This document shows, in pieces, positions 8,573-17,777 of a stretch of DNA of 64,000 nucleotides; position 1 is the first letter of the stretch; each line of letters opens with the position of its first letter. The translations under genes were made by a program, and so were the position numbers. The notes beneath the pieces were generated by a model, which saw nothing but the letters and a program-made list of their open reading frames with translations, ran no database searches and was not told the origin of the DNA. Location of the stretch: the NCBI GenBank assembly GCA_002633025.1, contig NMRB01000222.1, forward strand, positions 325,024 to 389,023, in the 5' to 3' direction. This DNA comes from Notospermus geniculatus (taxonomy: Eukaryota > Nemertea > Pilidiophora > Heteronemertea > Lineidae).

Positions 8573-11032
8573 TCAAAATGAAAGTAGTGACATCCGTTTG
8601 AATGCAGATTTTCGCATGTTGGTCAGGTCATCGGCACTCAGGATTTCCTGGTCCTTCTTAGAATAATGTGACTTTTTCTTTGACGAATGAGTAGAGACTC
8701 CTTTTATCTGCTGTGCTGTCTCTTTCTTGTCGGTCATCTTTTTGGAGACGGTGCTAGTTGTTTCCCCGGCTTCCACTTGTCCTGGTGAGGGCGGTGCGTC
8801 ATCACCCTTTTCGGCGGCTTCCGTCTCACCGTCGGTCTCTCCGTCCGCACTGCCTTTGTTTTCCATGTCCGCGCCGTGATCTTCAGTTTCCATTTCCACC
8901 TCTTCTACCTCACTATTAGCTTTCGATTCTTTTTCGGATTTAGTTTGTTCTTTGGCCTTGGTGTCAGTCTTGTTTTTCTCCGATCTGCCTCTTGTAGTAG
9001 TATGACCGGTTTTATTCCTTCCTTGGGCCTCACCATTACCGGAATTCTTGTCTTCGGATTTTGAAACCTCTTGACTTTTCAGTGAGTTGAAAATGTAGTC
9101 AACCTTTTCGGTTAATGACTTGGTAGTCTCGCTCTCTTGTTTAGTTTCCTCATTGGTGTCTTTTTCTTGCCTCCGATTATCGCTTTCGTCCTTGGTCTTC
9201 ATTTTCTTGTTCTTGGTGCTCACGTCAGGTTGTTTAGGTGCCGACTCGTCAGTAGGTGGCTTTTTATTTCGCTTCCAGGACAGGTACTCTTTGTATTCCT
9301 CGTATTCTTTTTTATTTTCCTTGTAGCTTCTCTTGCCCTTCTTGCCGTCTTCGTCTTCACTATCCGATTCGTCCTCGCTCTCGCTACTACTTTCGCTCTT
9401 TTCCCGTTTGCGTTTATTTTGTTTTGAACTGGACTTCTTTCGATTTTTCTTCTTACTCCCGTCATCACTGTCTCCATCCTCTTCATTTATATCAGCTTTA
9501 CGTTTCTTGGACTTGTTACGTTTCGGTTGTTTTTTATCCTTCTGACTCTCGTTCATAACCTCGGCCATTGCCTGCTTCATCATCTGGAGGGTGTTGTGAT
9601 CGGTGTTCGGGTTGCTATCTAACGACTTTTTCTCTTCAGCCTTTGGTGGCTGTGTTAATTGTTGTTTCAACGCATCTGCAACCACGGCCTTGATGTCCTC
9701 CATCAGGGCGGCCTTGTTAGTGCCGGTCTCGCTGTGATCTTTGTGGAAATGTTCCATGAATCCGGAAGAACCGCATTTCTTGTTACTCTCGTTCCGACAC
9801 ATATCAGAGTCGCACTGGCCGTAAGTTTTCAAATGACTGATTAAATGTTGATGTCCGTGACCGTGGTCTCTTTCAACCGACCGACCGCAACAGCTGTCAG
9901 TTGCTGACTGACAGCAAAAAGCACTGCCACAAGTACTCATCTCCGATTGATTTCGGCCACAATTATGTGAACATTGAACATTAGGTTTCGACCTGGGTTC
10001 GATTAATCTAAAATTTTGCATACTGCTAAAACTCTGCTGTTGTTTATCGGCCTTGTCGTCTTGCTCGTGAACTTCCTGGATCAAGTTACGAATGAGCTCT
10101 TTGATCTGCTCGTTATTCACGGACACCACTGGCAAGTTGGTAGACATAACGTCGGTTTCGGATTTCTGTGCCGTCACTTCTTCAGACTCCGGATTCGGTT
10201 GGTTTTCCATTTCTGATCGCTCTAATGCGTAATGTAATCTTTTACGAGACAAGCAATACATATCCAGATCCCCACTGACTTTATCCACGTGAGACACCTT
10301 GTAACTGCCGATGTTGGTCAACATGCCAACGTATTCTTCGGTAGAAATGTTATGAGACGGGGCGTAAAATTTGGCGTAAGAATCGGGTACGTCCTCGTGA
10401 AACTTTGCAGACAGCGTCAAGGAACCGGCTCTTTTTCCGGCCACGCACATTGCGGCAGCTGTCACGTTACTCTTGTCCTCTTTCAAGTTTGACAAACTGA
10501 CTTCGGCGAGAGAAGATAAAATCTCACTCTCTCCTGTCACGTCCTTTGTTGACGGCTTGGGAGCGTCTGGTTCTGCATCAACATCTTCATCTCTCGGTAT
10601 GTTCAATCTAATAAACCCATCCGACGAGGTGTACGGTGTGATGGTGTCTAACGTTGACAATCTGCTTTCCGCTTTCTTCTGGTAGGCCTCTATAAATTTT
10701 TTATTGGTTATCAGGAATTTTATGACCACATATCCAACCACGTTGGACATGAGTTGCTTTAGTTCGTCACTCACATCTCTGGCATCCGAAGCATACGGGC
10801 TTTGAGGGACGTATTGCATTTGGAACACCTTGCCAATTACCATTCTATCTTTGTGCTCCACGTTCATCGGAATACCTTCTTCACGTCGACTTTCAAACTT
10901 CTCGACCATTTTTTTGGCTAGTTCCACGGATATGGTGGTGGGATCTTCGGCTTCGGAAAGATATAACGGTTTCGGAGATACCAAAGCCGATATAGCTTCG
11001 CAGACGAACACGGGTCTCTTGACGGTTGACAT
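8573..11032 (-). CDS. Herpesvirus-type capsid maturation protease fused to scaffold protein (819 aa)
   Basis: Residues 1-~250 look like assemblin, the serine protease that processes the internal scaffold during procapsid maturation in the nucleus. The segment IPMNVEHKD (54-62) carries the expected His60. SLSN (179-182) offers the nucleophile Ser. MCVAGKRAG (195-203) corresponds to the family's Cys-x-x-Gly-Arg-Arg-x-Gly signature. The His that normally sits just before that Cys is not there (Ala/Thr at 191-194). Residues 354-434 form a Cys/His-rich patch with ten Cys and a His-Gly-His cluster. Residues ~500-790 are Lys/Glu-rich, as in a scaffold, and the chain ends in a hydrophobic tail (LLSF) that may contact the capsid protein. 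In related viruses an internal promoter produces scaffold alone; Met candidates exist but none is proven. Confidence 0.75.
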   Translation of the reverse strand: MSTVKRPVFVCEAISALVSPKPLYLSEAEDPTTISVELAKKMVEKFESRREEGIPMNVEHKDRMVIGKVFQMQYVPQSPYASDARDVSDELKQLMSNVVGYVVIKFLITNKKFIEAYQKKAESRLSTLDTITPYTSSDGFIRLNIPRDEDVDAEPDAPKPSTKDVTGESEILSSLAEVSLSNLKEDKSNVTAAAMCVAGKRAGSLTLSAKFHEDVPDSYAKFYAPSHNISTEEYVGMLTNIGSYKVSHVDKVSGDLDMYCLSRKRLHYALERSEMENQPNPESEEVTAQKSETDVMSTNLPVVSVNNEQIKELIRNLIQEVHEQDDKADKQQQSFSSMQNFRLIEPRSKPNVQCSHNCGRNQSEMSTCGSAFCCQSATDSCCGRSVERDHGHGHQHLISHLKTYGQCDSDMCRNESNKKCGSSGFMEHFHKDHSETGTNKAALMEDIKAVVADALKQQLTQPPKAEEKKSLDSNPNTDHNTLQMMKQAMAEVMNESQKDKKQPKRNKSKKRKADINEEDGDSDDGSKKKNRKKSSSKQNKRKREKSESSSESEDESDSEDEDGKKGKRSYKENKKEYEEYKEYLSWKRNKKPPTDESAPKQPDVSTKNKKMKTKDESDNRRQEKDTNEETKQESETTKSLTEKVDYIFNSLKSQEVSKSEDKNSGNGEAQGRNKTGHTTTRGRSEKNKTDTKAKEQTKSEKESKANSEVEEVEMETEDHGADMENKGSADGETDGETEAAEKGDDAPPSPGQVEAGETTSTVSKKMTDKKETAQQIKGVSTHSSKKKSHYSKKDQEILSADDLTNMRKSAFKRMSLLSF

Positions 11033-11086
11033 CTCGTATTTACATTATTTACAGTTACTTGTGTTTTTTAACTTGGTCCATCCTTG
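11033..11086. other. Short gap, no feature seen
   Basis: Separates the protease-scaffold ATG from the end of the small tail-anchored gene; AT-rich and without a clear motif. Confidence 0.3.
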
Positions 11087-11296
11087 CTAAATGTGAGTAA
11101 ATGGATTCCACATGTTGGACACCAGTATGATTTGCGATGCGATTACAACTGCCGTCGTGAGGAGAAATACAATGTCCACGCAAACCCTCAATGTTACTTC
11201 AGTGGAATAAGATGATGAAGTGATTCGTTTCTGTCCTTTTACACCAGACAAGAATGCAACCATGTGCCTTTCCAAATCTCGAGCCTCTGTCGACAT
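11087..11296 (-). CDS. Small tail-anchored membrane protein (69 aa)
   Basis: A short ATG-started frame in the 418-bp gap between the protease-scaffold gene and the acidic 646-residue gene, in the same direction as both. Residues 1-36 are polar. Residues ~38-60 are one strongly hydrophobic helix, leaving about nine residues after it, so the protein would be C-terminally anchored. Small membrane proteins of this kind are common in herpesvirus envelopes, but there is no sequence match I can name. The frame from 11239 to 11469 on the same strand has no ATG at its start and is treated as a shadow. Confidence 0.5.
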   Translation of the reverse strand: MSTEARDLERHMVAFLSGVKGQKRITSSSYSTEVTLRVCVDIVFLLTTAVVIASQIILVSNMWNPFTHI

Positions 11297-11450
11297 GATT
11301 CCGTCCGATTTAGTGCATACAGTTTTTCCCCAGTGACAATATAGGCGAGATACGTCCCCAAAGTGATAAGCATTTGCAATATTTCAGAACTTGAGCGTAA
11401 CCACAAAGCCCGAAATATGTAAATATCGAAGCATTGATGAATCAACCCAA

Positions 11451-13391
11451 CTAGTGAACCTCTGTGCACATGTCAAGAGGCATTGACTTCGGTTCGTCTT
11501 CGTCCTTTCTGGTATTCAATATCTGCACAGATTTCTCCAATTGTTCTATACGCTTTAACAAAGCATTCAGAGTAGTTGCGTACACTTCGCCGTTATCCCC
11601 GTCACGAATAGTTTTCGAAAAATTGTTCAGGGTGGACAAGAATTGAGGTCCATCGAAATTATCCACCAAGTTATTTACACTCACAGCCATTTCACCCCTC
11701 ACGGTGGTAACATGTAAGTTGGCAGGCGGTAGCGAATGTAGCAAGAAACACACACATCTGCAGTTGGCATCCTTCACCTTTTGTAATACGTCTCTCAAGA
11801 CAGCAGTGGTGAAAGCTCGAACGCTGGCTTCGCTATCAATAATTATCAGATTGGACTGTCCATCTTTCGGTCGGGTGATGAATTTCGCCTTCTTTCCATT
11901 AGCCTGTACGGTGGCGTTTCTAAGAAAATGTTTGTTATGAGCGAATATGTGGTGAAACTTTTGCACGCACACATTAGACGAGTACTGTAGCCTGTTAAAA
12001 TAATTGTCCCAATTATTCCGATCACTTTTGGTGGCTATTTCTACGATGAATATCTCCGAGCCTGCCGGCTTGCTGTCATCCTGAATTGCTTTCAGTATGG
12101 TCTTATACAATTCACGATCACCAAAGTCGTCGAGAGTACCTGGCTGACTACTCTGAATCGTGGCTGATGTTTTTTTCTCTACCTTGCTTGATTGAACCTT
12201 TTTTTTCTTCGGCTTGGGTTGAGTGACTTCCTCTGAATCACCGTCTTCCTTCTCGGCTGAGCGTTTTTTTGAAGTTTTAAATTTCAATGGTGAAGAACTC
12301 TGCTTCACCGCGCTTAGTTTTGTTGACCTTTCCAGGTTTGACTTAGGATTTGACTTTGTGTTTTTTTCTTCTGACACAGAACTAAACTTCTGATGAGATT
12401 TTTGTTTACTATTCGGGCCTAGAGAAAGTTTAGACTTTGACTTCCTCTTTGACTTAGGACTTGATTTAGGACCTGACATAGGTTCCTTTCCTTTTGATTT
12501 GTCTCTGGATTTTGAGGTCTTCAGACTTTGTAAATGTTTCGACTTCCTTCGTATAACTTTGTCTTTGTCGCACTCGACACCAGACTTGCGATGAGAAGCG
12601 TTAGATGGAGCTGTACCCTCTCCATCGTTAGACTCGTCTTCCGATATGTCCCTGTTGGTTTTTATTTTCTTTGACTTTGATTTTGACTTCTGTTTCGGAA
12701 ACGAAAACTCATCATTGTTCTGTTCATCAAGCATCTCTACGACGTCGTCGTCACTGTATTCATTTTCCGCATCTGTGCGTATGACTGGGTCATTCAGACA
12801 CGCTTCATCTTCTTTGTAACTGGTGACTTTACTTTTTCTGCGACTTGTGCGAGTCGATATATTTGCATTTTCCTCGTTGCTGAATTCGTCAGAGTCTTTA
12901 GGTAAGACAAAATCCTTGTCTTCATCTGAGGCTTCGGAGTCGCTTTCCGTGTCAATGAACTCTCTATCGTCAGTGTTGGGTTCGCTGTCATATCTGTAGT
13001 CTTCATCATTGCTGCTGCTGATATCTGCACCGTCTGTCATTTCGGCTTCACTTTCCTCGCTTGCAATGACATTGTCTTCATTTACGATCTTTTTTTTGCC
13101 GTCTATGTCACTTTCCCTGTCCTCCTGTTCATTTTTTTCATCCTCATTATTTTCAATATTCTCTTCACGTCCGCTTTCTTGACAGTTCTCTTCACCTTGG
13201 CCTTCTTGATACTTTTCTTGGTCGTCTTGATCACTTTCGCCCTCGCTGTCTTCGCTATGACACACTTCATCGCCACTGTCCTCTTCCTGTTCACTTCCAG
13301 TACTTTCTTCTTCCCCTGCACTATCAAATTTTTCGTTATCTTCACAATCCAATTCTTCCACTCCCTCGAAACAGTCATCGCTTGCAAACAT
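11451..13391 (-). CDS. Acidic/basic bipartite nuclear-type protein (646 aa)
   Basis: ATG at 13391. Residues 1 to ~240 are extremely acidic (Glu/Asp/Ser runs). Residues ~240-395 are rich in Lys-Ser-Lys repeats and contain several nuclear-localisation-like clusters. From about residue 418 a globular domain follows, with beta-type segments (FIVEIAT, NLIIIDSE) and a short coiled-coil near 600-625 (LLKRIEQLEKSVQIL). No family recognised. The charge pattern suits a nucleic-acid or histone-binding nuclear or tegument protein; this is inferred from composition. Confidence 0.85.
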   Translation of the reverse strand: MFASDDCFEGVEELDCEDNEKFDSAGEEESTGSEQEEDSGDEVCHSEDSEGESDQDDQEKYQEGQGEENCQESGREENIENNEDEKNEQEDRESDIDGKKKIVNEDNVIASEESEAEMTDGADISSSNDEDYRYDSEPNTDDREFIDTESDSEASDEDKDFVLPKDSDEFSNEENANISTRTSRRKSKVTSYKEDEACLNDPVIRTDAENEYSDDDVVEMLDEQNNDEFSFPKQKSKSKSKKIKTNRDISEDESNDGEGTAPSNASHRKSGVECDKDKVIRRKSKHLQSLKTSKSRDKSKGKEPMSGPKSSPKSKRKSKSKLSLGPNSKQKSHQKFSSVSEEKNTKSNPKSNLERSTKLSAVKQSSSPLKFKTSKKRSAEKEDGDSEEVTQPKPKKKKVQSSKVEKKTSATIQSSQPGTLDDFGDRELYKTILKAIQDDSKPAGSEIFIVEIATKSDRNNWDNYFNRLQYSSNVCVQKFHHIFAHNKHFLRNATVQANGKKAKFITRPKDGQSNLIIIDSEASVRAFTTAVLRDVLQKVKDANCRCVCFLLHSLPPANLHVTTVRGEMAVSVNNLVDNFDGPQFLSTLNNFSKTIRDGDNGEVYATTLNALLKRIEQLEKSVQILNTRKDEDEPKSMPLDMCTEVH

Positions 13392-13515
13392 GGCTGTCGG
13401 TCAGTGAAATGGAACGTGAGGATGTTATCTCAATGTGATCAGCCTGAGTTATGTCGGACGCAACCTAGATACCGCTTTATCAAGTCCCAAATGATCACTT
13501 CAATTATTCTCTTCC

Positions 13516-16194
13516 CTAACTTGAAAACATTCCACTGATTCCAGGTACATTTGTATCTTCACTTTCTTTTTCGCCTCGCAAACCCACCACGACCGCTCCC
13601 TGAACAATCTCGGATAAGGTTTTACCCGAAGACGGGAAAATTTCACTCTCTTCTGGTATCAATGTCACTTGACGTCGCCTGTATGTGACGGGAAGGTTAT
13701 AAAACTCGACCGTACCGTTAGATCTGTCACTGTAGGATTTGGCCAAATCGAAATTTTTGGTACACACGGGATCAGAATCCCGAGGTGTAAAGTAAGCGGA
13801 TGTGTTCTTGAAATATTTCATGACGTTACTAGAAGAATCTCTTGCCGATCCCACCGCCGGTAATACTTTCGTCAGAAGGCGATTGGTAAATGCCGTCTTA
13901 ACCGTGGATATGACTGTTTTCATGGTAGTCAGCATTGGAACTATGCTCTTTTCTCGGTCAATCTTCCTGGGTCCGACTATTCCCGTCAGTGGATCCATTT
14001 CGCACAGCGAGTCCACACTGGCTCCCGGTGCCACTCTGTTTGCACGTTTTTCCATTGCGCTCTTGTTGATGCGAGGGATTTTATCAGTGAACGTTTTAAA
14101 CAGGTTAAAGAACATTAATCTATCGTTTTTGATCGGTCTGGAATCCGTTGCCGTCCCACCAGTCACCTGCGTAACGTTACCTCCACTCCTGCTTCTCAGG
14201 CCTTCTATTCCAGCGGGAACGTTAACTCTACCGCTATCCAGGATTATCATTCTCGAATCAGCGCCGGTACCCGGTACTGCCGCTCCAATACGCTCTTCTA
14301 TCCGGTCTCTGAAATATGACCCGCCTGTCATGTTCAAGTCAGTGTCGTCATCGTGCATGTGTTCGTCTGCACCTAGCATAGTGTAAAATACCAAACCTGT
14401 TGCCCTGGTAAAGACGCTATTGAATAGCACCGGAGATTCGTCTCTGGGTATGTACAGACCCAGTTCATCCTTTTTCTCTGACAGTGGCCACATGCAGTGG
14501 TCCACGAAATCCGTGCAATCTACTTCCAACGGACTGTCCTTGGGTTTACACGCTTTTATCACTGCTGCTGTGGTAACTAGATTATAAAACAGATCCTGTC
14601 TGCTCTGCATGTTACCGTCAAACTGATACATGCGCATGTCTATATTCTCCACTTGATTCCTCGAGTCTTCTTTTAACAGGTCTCTATAAATCCCTGCCAG
14701 TTCGTCAATGGCCGACTGGTTAAAGTTGATCATTTGACTCAGTTTGGACATCAGTTCCAGCACGTCGTTGGATTCAACTGCGTCTGAGACTCCGCTGTAC
14801 ATGGGAGTCTTTCGATTCAAAGTGTGCCTAAACTGTATCGTGTTGGGAATTTGCAAGTCCATGATCACCTTACAGAACGAATCGGGCACCGGTACCTGTT
14901 CTATATTGGCATGAACCGCGCCTTCTTTACCAGGGACTATCTTACACAGTTGAACTCTGCCCTTTTGATTGGTCTTGAATACAAAGCCCTTGGCAGAATT
15001 CACCAGATTTTTGGCAGCCACGTTCATGGCTTTGATCAGTGTCTTCTTTTTATTCGCATTTAGCACGTAAGAAGCTGGTGCTCGGAGGTAATCTAGTAAC
15101 GTGCTTTTACTTGCATCGTGTAGTAAGAGTGAATACTCCACAAACAATTGCAAGTCGCTGAACCTATTTGGCATCATGTATTTTCTATCCACGGCTTCTG
15201 GTGAAAATCCCACGTAACCAAATAACTCTGCAACGAACACGACCAGTAGATTGTCAATGTCCATGGTATACGATCTAACTTCCACTTTCTTCTGTTCCGG
15301 CTTCGCTTCTGCTATCTCTTCAGGTGTGTTCGGTGGTAATCTCGTGAGCGGCGATGCCAAGAGCCGTCCTCGTTCTTGCAAGTAAAATATATTCTCGAAC
15401 AAAGCGGGAGAAGGTAAGTCGGTCCGTCTCGTATTACCGGCGCCACCATCCAGTATAAGCAAGGTCCCTTCTCCGGCCTCTTCCAACTGCTTGAACGCCA
15501 ATTCGAATACTGATTCAAATTCCAAAAACCAAGCACTGGGTATCAAACACGACATCTTTTTTACCGGTTGTTCCGAATCTTCAAAGGTGGTCATTTTACT
15601 TTTAGCCTTGACCTTTCCTTTTCTCTCCCGCGCCGTCCTACGGTTTATAGTTAGCGTCTGTTCGTACTGAGAATTGAAGGCAACGGCCAACTCAACCGCA
15701 TATTTGTAACTTTCATTGTACAATAGTTGAAATACACCCCGTCTAAATTTTTCGTCATTGGCCTCTCTTGCTGCAGGATCCAATATCAAGGCGGGATACT
15801 TTTTCGCCGCTAATATCTTCTGATAGTCGGCATATCGTCCGGTGTCCATAATGCGCACTCGGTCCAGTACAACTTGTGTCAATTCCTGCCAAGAAAGGCT
15901 GTCGAGGTCAACTTTGTTACAATTTGTATTCACGGTTTTCGTTTTTTCCCTACTCTCTCCGTTTTCTAATTCCTCCGAACCCGATCCATCTCCCGTGGTT
16001 ATAGAATACGTAGCTTCCACCAGGTCAACTCTTTTTCTCTTATTTCGCAGCAATTGGAATTTCCTTTGTATGGAGTCGCGCTCTTTAACCACTTCGTTGT
16101 GTTCCCTTAAAAATTCCACGTTAAGTTGATTTGCTGTATTCATTAGTGCCCTAGGGACGGCATTGTTCATCACGGCCGCGAAATAGTGTTGCAT
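13516..16194 (-). CDS. Capsid/tegument-type protein of unknown function (892 aa)
   Basis: The frame extends to a TTG at 16224, but the first ATG is at 16194 (MQHYFAAVMNNAV), used here. There is no signal peptide or membrane span. A charged helix covers residues 20-50. A basic stretch lies near residues 195-215. The middle is rich in predicted helix and the C-terminal 250 residues are Gly/Ser/Thr-rich. It lies head-to-head with the membrane protein gene at 16212, with 17 bp between the two ATGs. Size and helical content would suit a portal or inner tegument protein, but no motif supports a specific name. Confidence 0.85.
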   Translation of the reverse strand: MQHYFAAVMNNAVPRALMNTANQLNVEFLREHNEVVKERDSIQRKFQLLRNKRKRVDLVEATYSITTGDGSGSEELENGESREKTKTVNTNCNKVDLDSLSWQELTQVVLDRVRIMDTGRYADYQKILAAKKYPALILDPAAREANDEKFRRGVFQLLYNESYKYAVELAVAFNSQYEQTLTINRRTARERKGKVKAKSKMTTFEDSEQPVKKMSCLIPSAWFLEFESVFELAFKQLEEAGEGTLLILDGGAGNTRRTDLPSPALFENIFYLQERGRLLASPLTRLPPNTPEEIAEAKPEQKKVEVRSYTMDIDNLLVVFVAELFGYVGFSPEAVDRKYMMPNRFSDLQLFVEYSLLLHDASKSTLLDYLRAPASYVLNANKKKTLIKAMNVAAKNLVNSAKGFVFKTNQKGRVQLCKIVPGKEGAVHANIEQVPVPDSFCKVIMDLQIPNTIQFRHTLNRKTPMYSGVSDAVESNDVLELMSKLSQMINFNQSAIDELAGIYRDLLKEDSRNQVENIDMRMYQFDGNMQSRQDLFYNLVTTAAVIKACKPKDSPLEVDCTDFVDHCMWPLSEKKDELGLYIPRDESPVLFNSVFTRATGLVFYTMLGADEHMHDDDTDLNMTGGSYFRDRIEERIGAAVPGTGADSRMIILDSGRVNVPAGIEGLRSRSGGNVTQVTGGTATDSRPIKNDRLMFFNLFKTFTDKIPRINKSAMEKRANRVAPGASVDSLCEMDPLTGIVGPRKIDREKSIVPMLTTMKTVISTVKTAFTNRLLTKVLPAVGSARDSSSNVMKYFKNTSAYFTPRDSDPVCTKNFDLAKSYSDRSNGTVEFYNLPVTYRRRQVTLIPEESEIFPSSGKTLSEIVQGAVVVGLRGEKESEDTNVPGISGMFSS

Positions 16195-16211
16195 GATGAA
16201 CGGGAACGAAA

Positions 16212-17390
16212 ATGTTTCCAGCAACAGCTGCCGTTGGTATCACACAAAAAGAAGAAGACTGTGGACAAACATCGAAAAATATGACTGTTGAAAACAGCTC
16301 AATTGAACAATCAACTTCCCAAGATGATGGAGGTACAGAATCCAACGAATCAGAATTCGAGGAAGAGGAAATTACAGGGGATGGTGCTGCTGCTGGTCTT
16401 TTCCTTGTCAATAACCCGTACTGGGACAGAAGAAGCAACGATGCCAATTTGATAGAGAAGGAAATAAAGACCAAAAAGAAAAGTTGTTTTGTTTTTGGAA
16501 TCGTGACCGTTGTTATCCTAGTCTTGTTTTTCACACAAGTTTACTTTTATGATGCGGTGAAAGATATACAACCGACTAGATGTCGAAAAGAACTGGTCAA
16601 CTTCAATCAATTCTCTTTAGTTATCCTGGGCGCAATGGCTTGTATTTACATAAAATTCTTATACACCGAAATAAGGGTATTGCGCATTTACCGTAAAACT
16701 ACCAACACCGATAATCGTGTATGGACTAAACGGTACGGTCGCGAAGGTGCAGCAAATTACTACAAACACATGGTACATTCGGTGAGAGATAAAGTAATGG
16801 CGAGAAGAAAATCCGAAGACACTGGAGGAGAAGAAGAACCACTTTCCACGAAGGACGTGACGGCAATCATCAAGCGTGCATCCAAGTACAAGCCATTGAA
16901 AGATGCAGCTGACTTAGGGGCCAGAATAGCTAGAAATAAGAGTCACGAGTATGTCATCAAGAAAGGCAGTGAATCGGCGGCGGAATGGAAAGGGCCGGCA
17001 GATGAATTAAATTTGAAACGAGTTTTGAATAGACAGTCGAGAAATTCGTCAGAAACGATCAATCAAACCGCCACACCACCCTCATTTACTAACAACCGAC
17101 GTAAACGGATTATGAATGTTCTCAAAAGAAGACTTACAAGATACAAGAAGTGGGCACTTATCCTGCCGGCCCTACCGACCATAACCACGTTCGTTTGGAT
17201 AGTCATGGTGGCCAACGCGACAAGTCCGACAAATGAGCCGGATATTCAAGTCATAGACATGCATCCACAGTGCACTGCATCGTACATATTCAATTGGGCC
17301 ACTATGATTATAGTGCTACTATACGGACTTGCCTTGGCGTTCGGCATATTGTTGGCTGGCAATAAAATGTCAGAGGGAATTGCTTTGTGA
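16212..17390 (+). CDS. Four-span membrane protein (392 aa)
   Basis: ATG at 16212. An acidic Ser/Glu-rich N-terminus (1-85) is followed by hydrophobic helices near residues 92-115, 134-152, 314-336 and 358-384. The segment between spans two and three (155-310) is long and basic and probably cytoplasmic or intravirion. Between spans three and four is a short loop with one Cys. The family is not recognised; an envelope or intracellular-membrane location is inferred from topology. Its promoter must lie in or next to the 5' end of the opposing 892-residue gene. No AATAAA is seen downstream; a conserved hairpin begins 58 nt after the stop. Confidence 0.85.
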   Translation: MFPATAAVGITQKEEDCGQTSKNMTVENSSIEQSTSQDDGGTESNESEFEEEEITGDGAAAGLFLVNNPYWDRRSNDANLIEKEIKTKKKSCFVFGIVTVVILVLFFTQVYFYDAVKDIQPTRCRKELVNFNQFSLVILGAMACIYIKFLYTEIRVLRIYRKTTNTDNRVWTKRYGREGAANYYKHMVHSVRDKVMARRKSEDTGGEEEPLSTKDVTAIIKRASKYKPLKDAADLGARIARNKSHEYVIKKGSESAAEWKGPADELNLKRVLNRQSRNSSETINQTATPPSFTNNRRKRIMNVLKRRLTRYKKWALILPALPTITTFVWIVMVANATSPTNEPDIQVIDMHPQCTASYIFNWATMIIVLLYGLALAFGILLAGNKMSEGIAL

Positions 17391-17447
17391 CGTTGATACG
17401 ATAGAAAATTGTGATTTGTTCACTGTGAGAGTCTGATTTGGTAGCTG

Positions 17448-17527
17448 CACTGTTAGAAATAACAAGAGATTCTACAGGAAACTGACAGAAAATTCCTGCA
17501 GCAGAGTCCATAGAACTGGTTCTGTTA
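17448..17527 (+). terminator. Conserved 3' hairpin element, copy 1
   Basis: Begins CACTGTTAGAAAT and contains a stem ACAGAA/TTCTGT around a conserved loop with CCTGCAGCAGAGT. It lies 58 nt after the stop of the 392-residue gene. Copies 2 and 3 hold the same position and orientation relative to their own genes. Confidence 0.55.
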
Positions 17528-17692
17528 CTAAACTCCCACCCAACTTATGATTTCGTCACATTTAGGAATGGGACAGATAAGTGGGAATTTAGAGTAAATA
17601 TTATGTTAACAGAGACTTTGACTGGAGGCTGACCATGATATATTTTGATACTGCTCTCAGAAAGCCTCCATGGAAAGGACAGCATTTGTAAA
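17528..17692. other. Spacer between convergent genes
   Basis: Sequence between two oppositely oriented hairpin copies; no gene or known motif seen. With its flanks (17448-17766) it could also be read as one small inverted-repeat element. Confidence 0.4.
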
Positions 17693-17766
17693 TTTACAGA
17701 AAGTTCTTGGGACTCTGCTGCATGCAGGCACTTTCTGTAAAATCATTACAATAATTTTTAACAGTG
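17693..17766 (-). terminator. Conserved 3' hairpin element, copy 2
   Basis: On the minus strand it starts 12 nt after the stop of the 578-residue gene: CACTGTTAAAAAT, then a longer perfect stem ACAGAAAGT/ACTTTCTGT enclosing a CTGCATGCAGCAGAGTC loop. The closing stem differs in sequence from copies 1 and 3 but still pairs. Confidence 0.55.
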
Positions 17767-17777
17767 TGTTTGTGGGC

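Noticed and set aside
11239-11469. Minus-strand frame of 76 codons overlapping the 69-residue gene
   Set aside because: Starts at GTG, and the tail-anchored frame on the same strand has an ATG and a clear membrane helix.
13802-14386. Plus-strand frame of 194 codons inside the 892-residue gene
   Set aside because: Antisense shadow of a long coding frame; Ser/Leu/Ile-rich composition typical of reverse reading.
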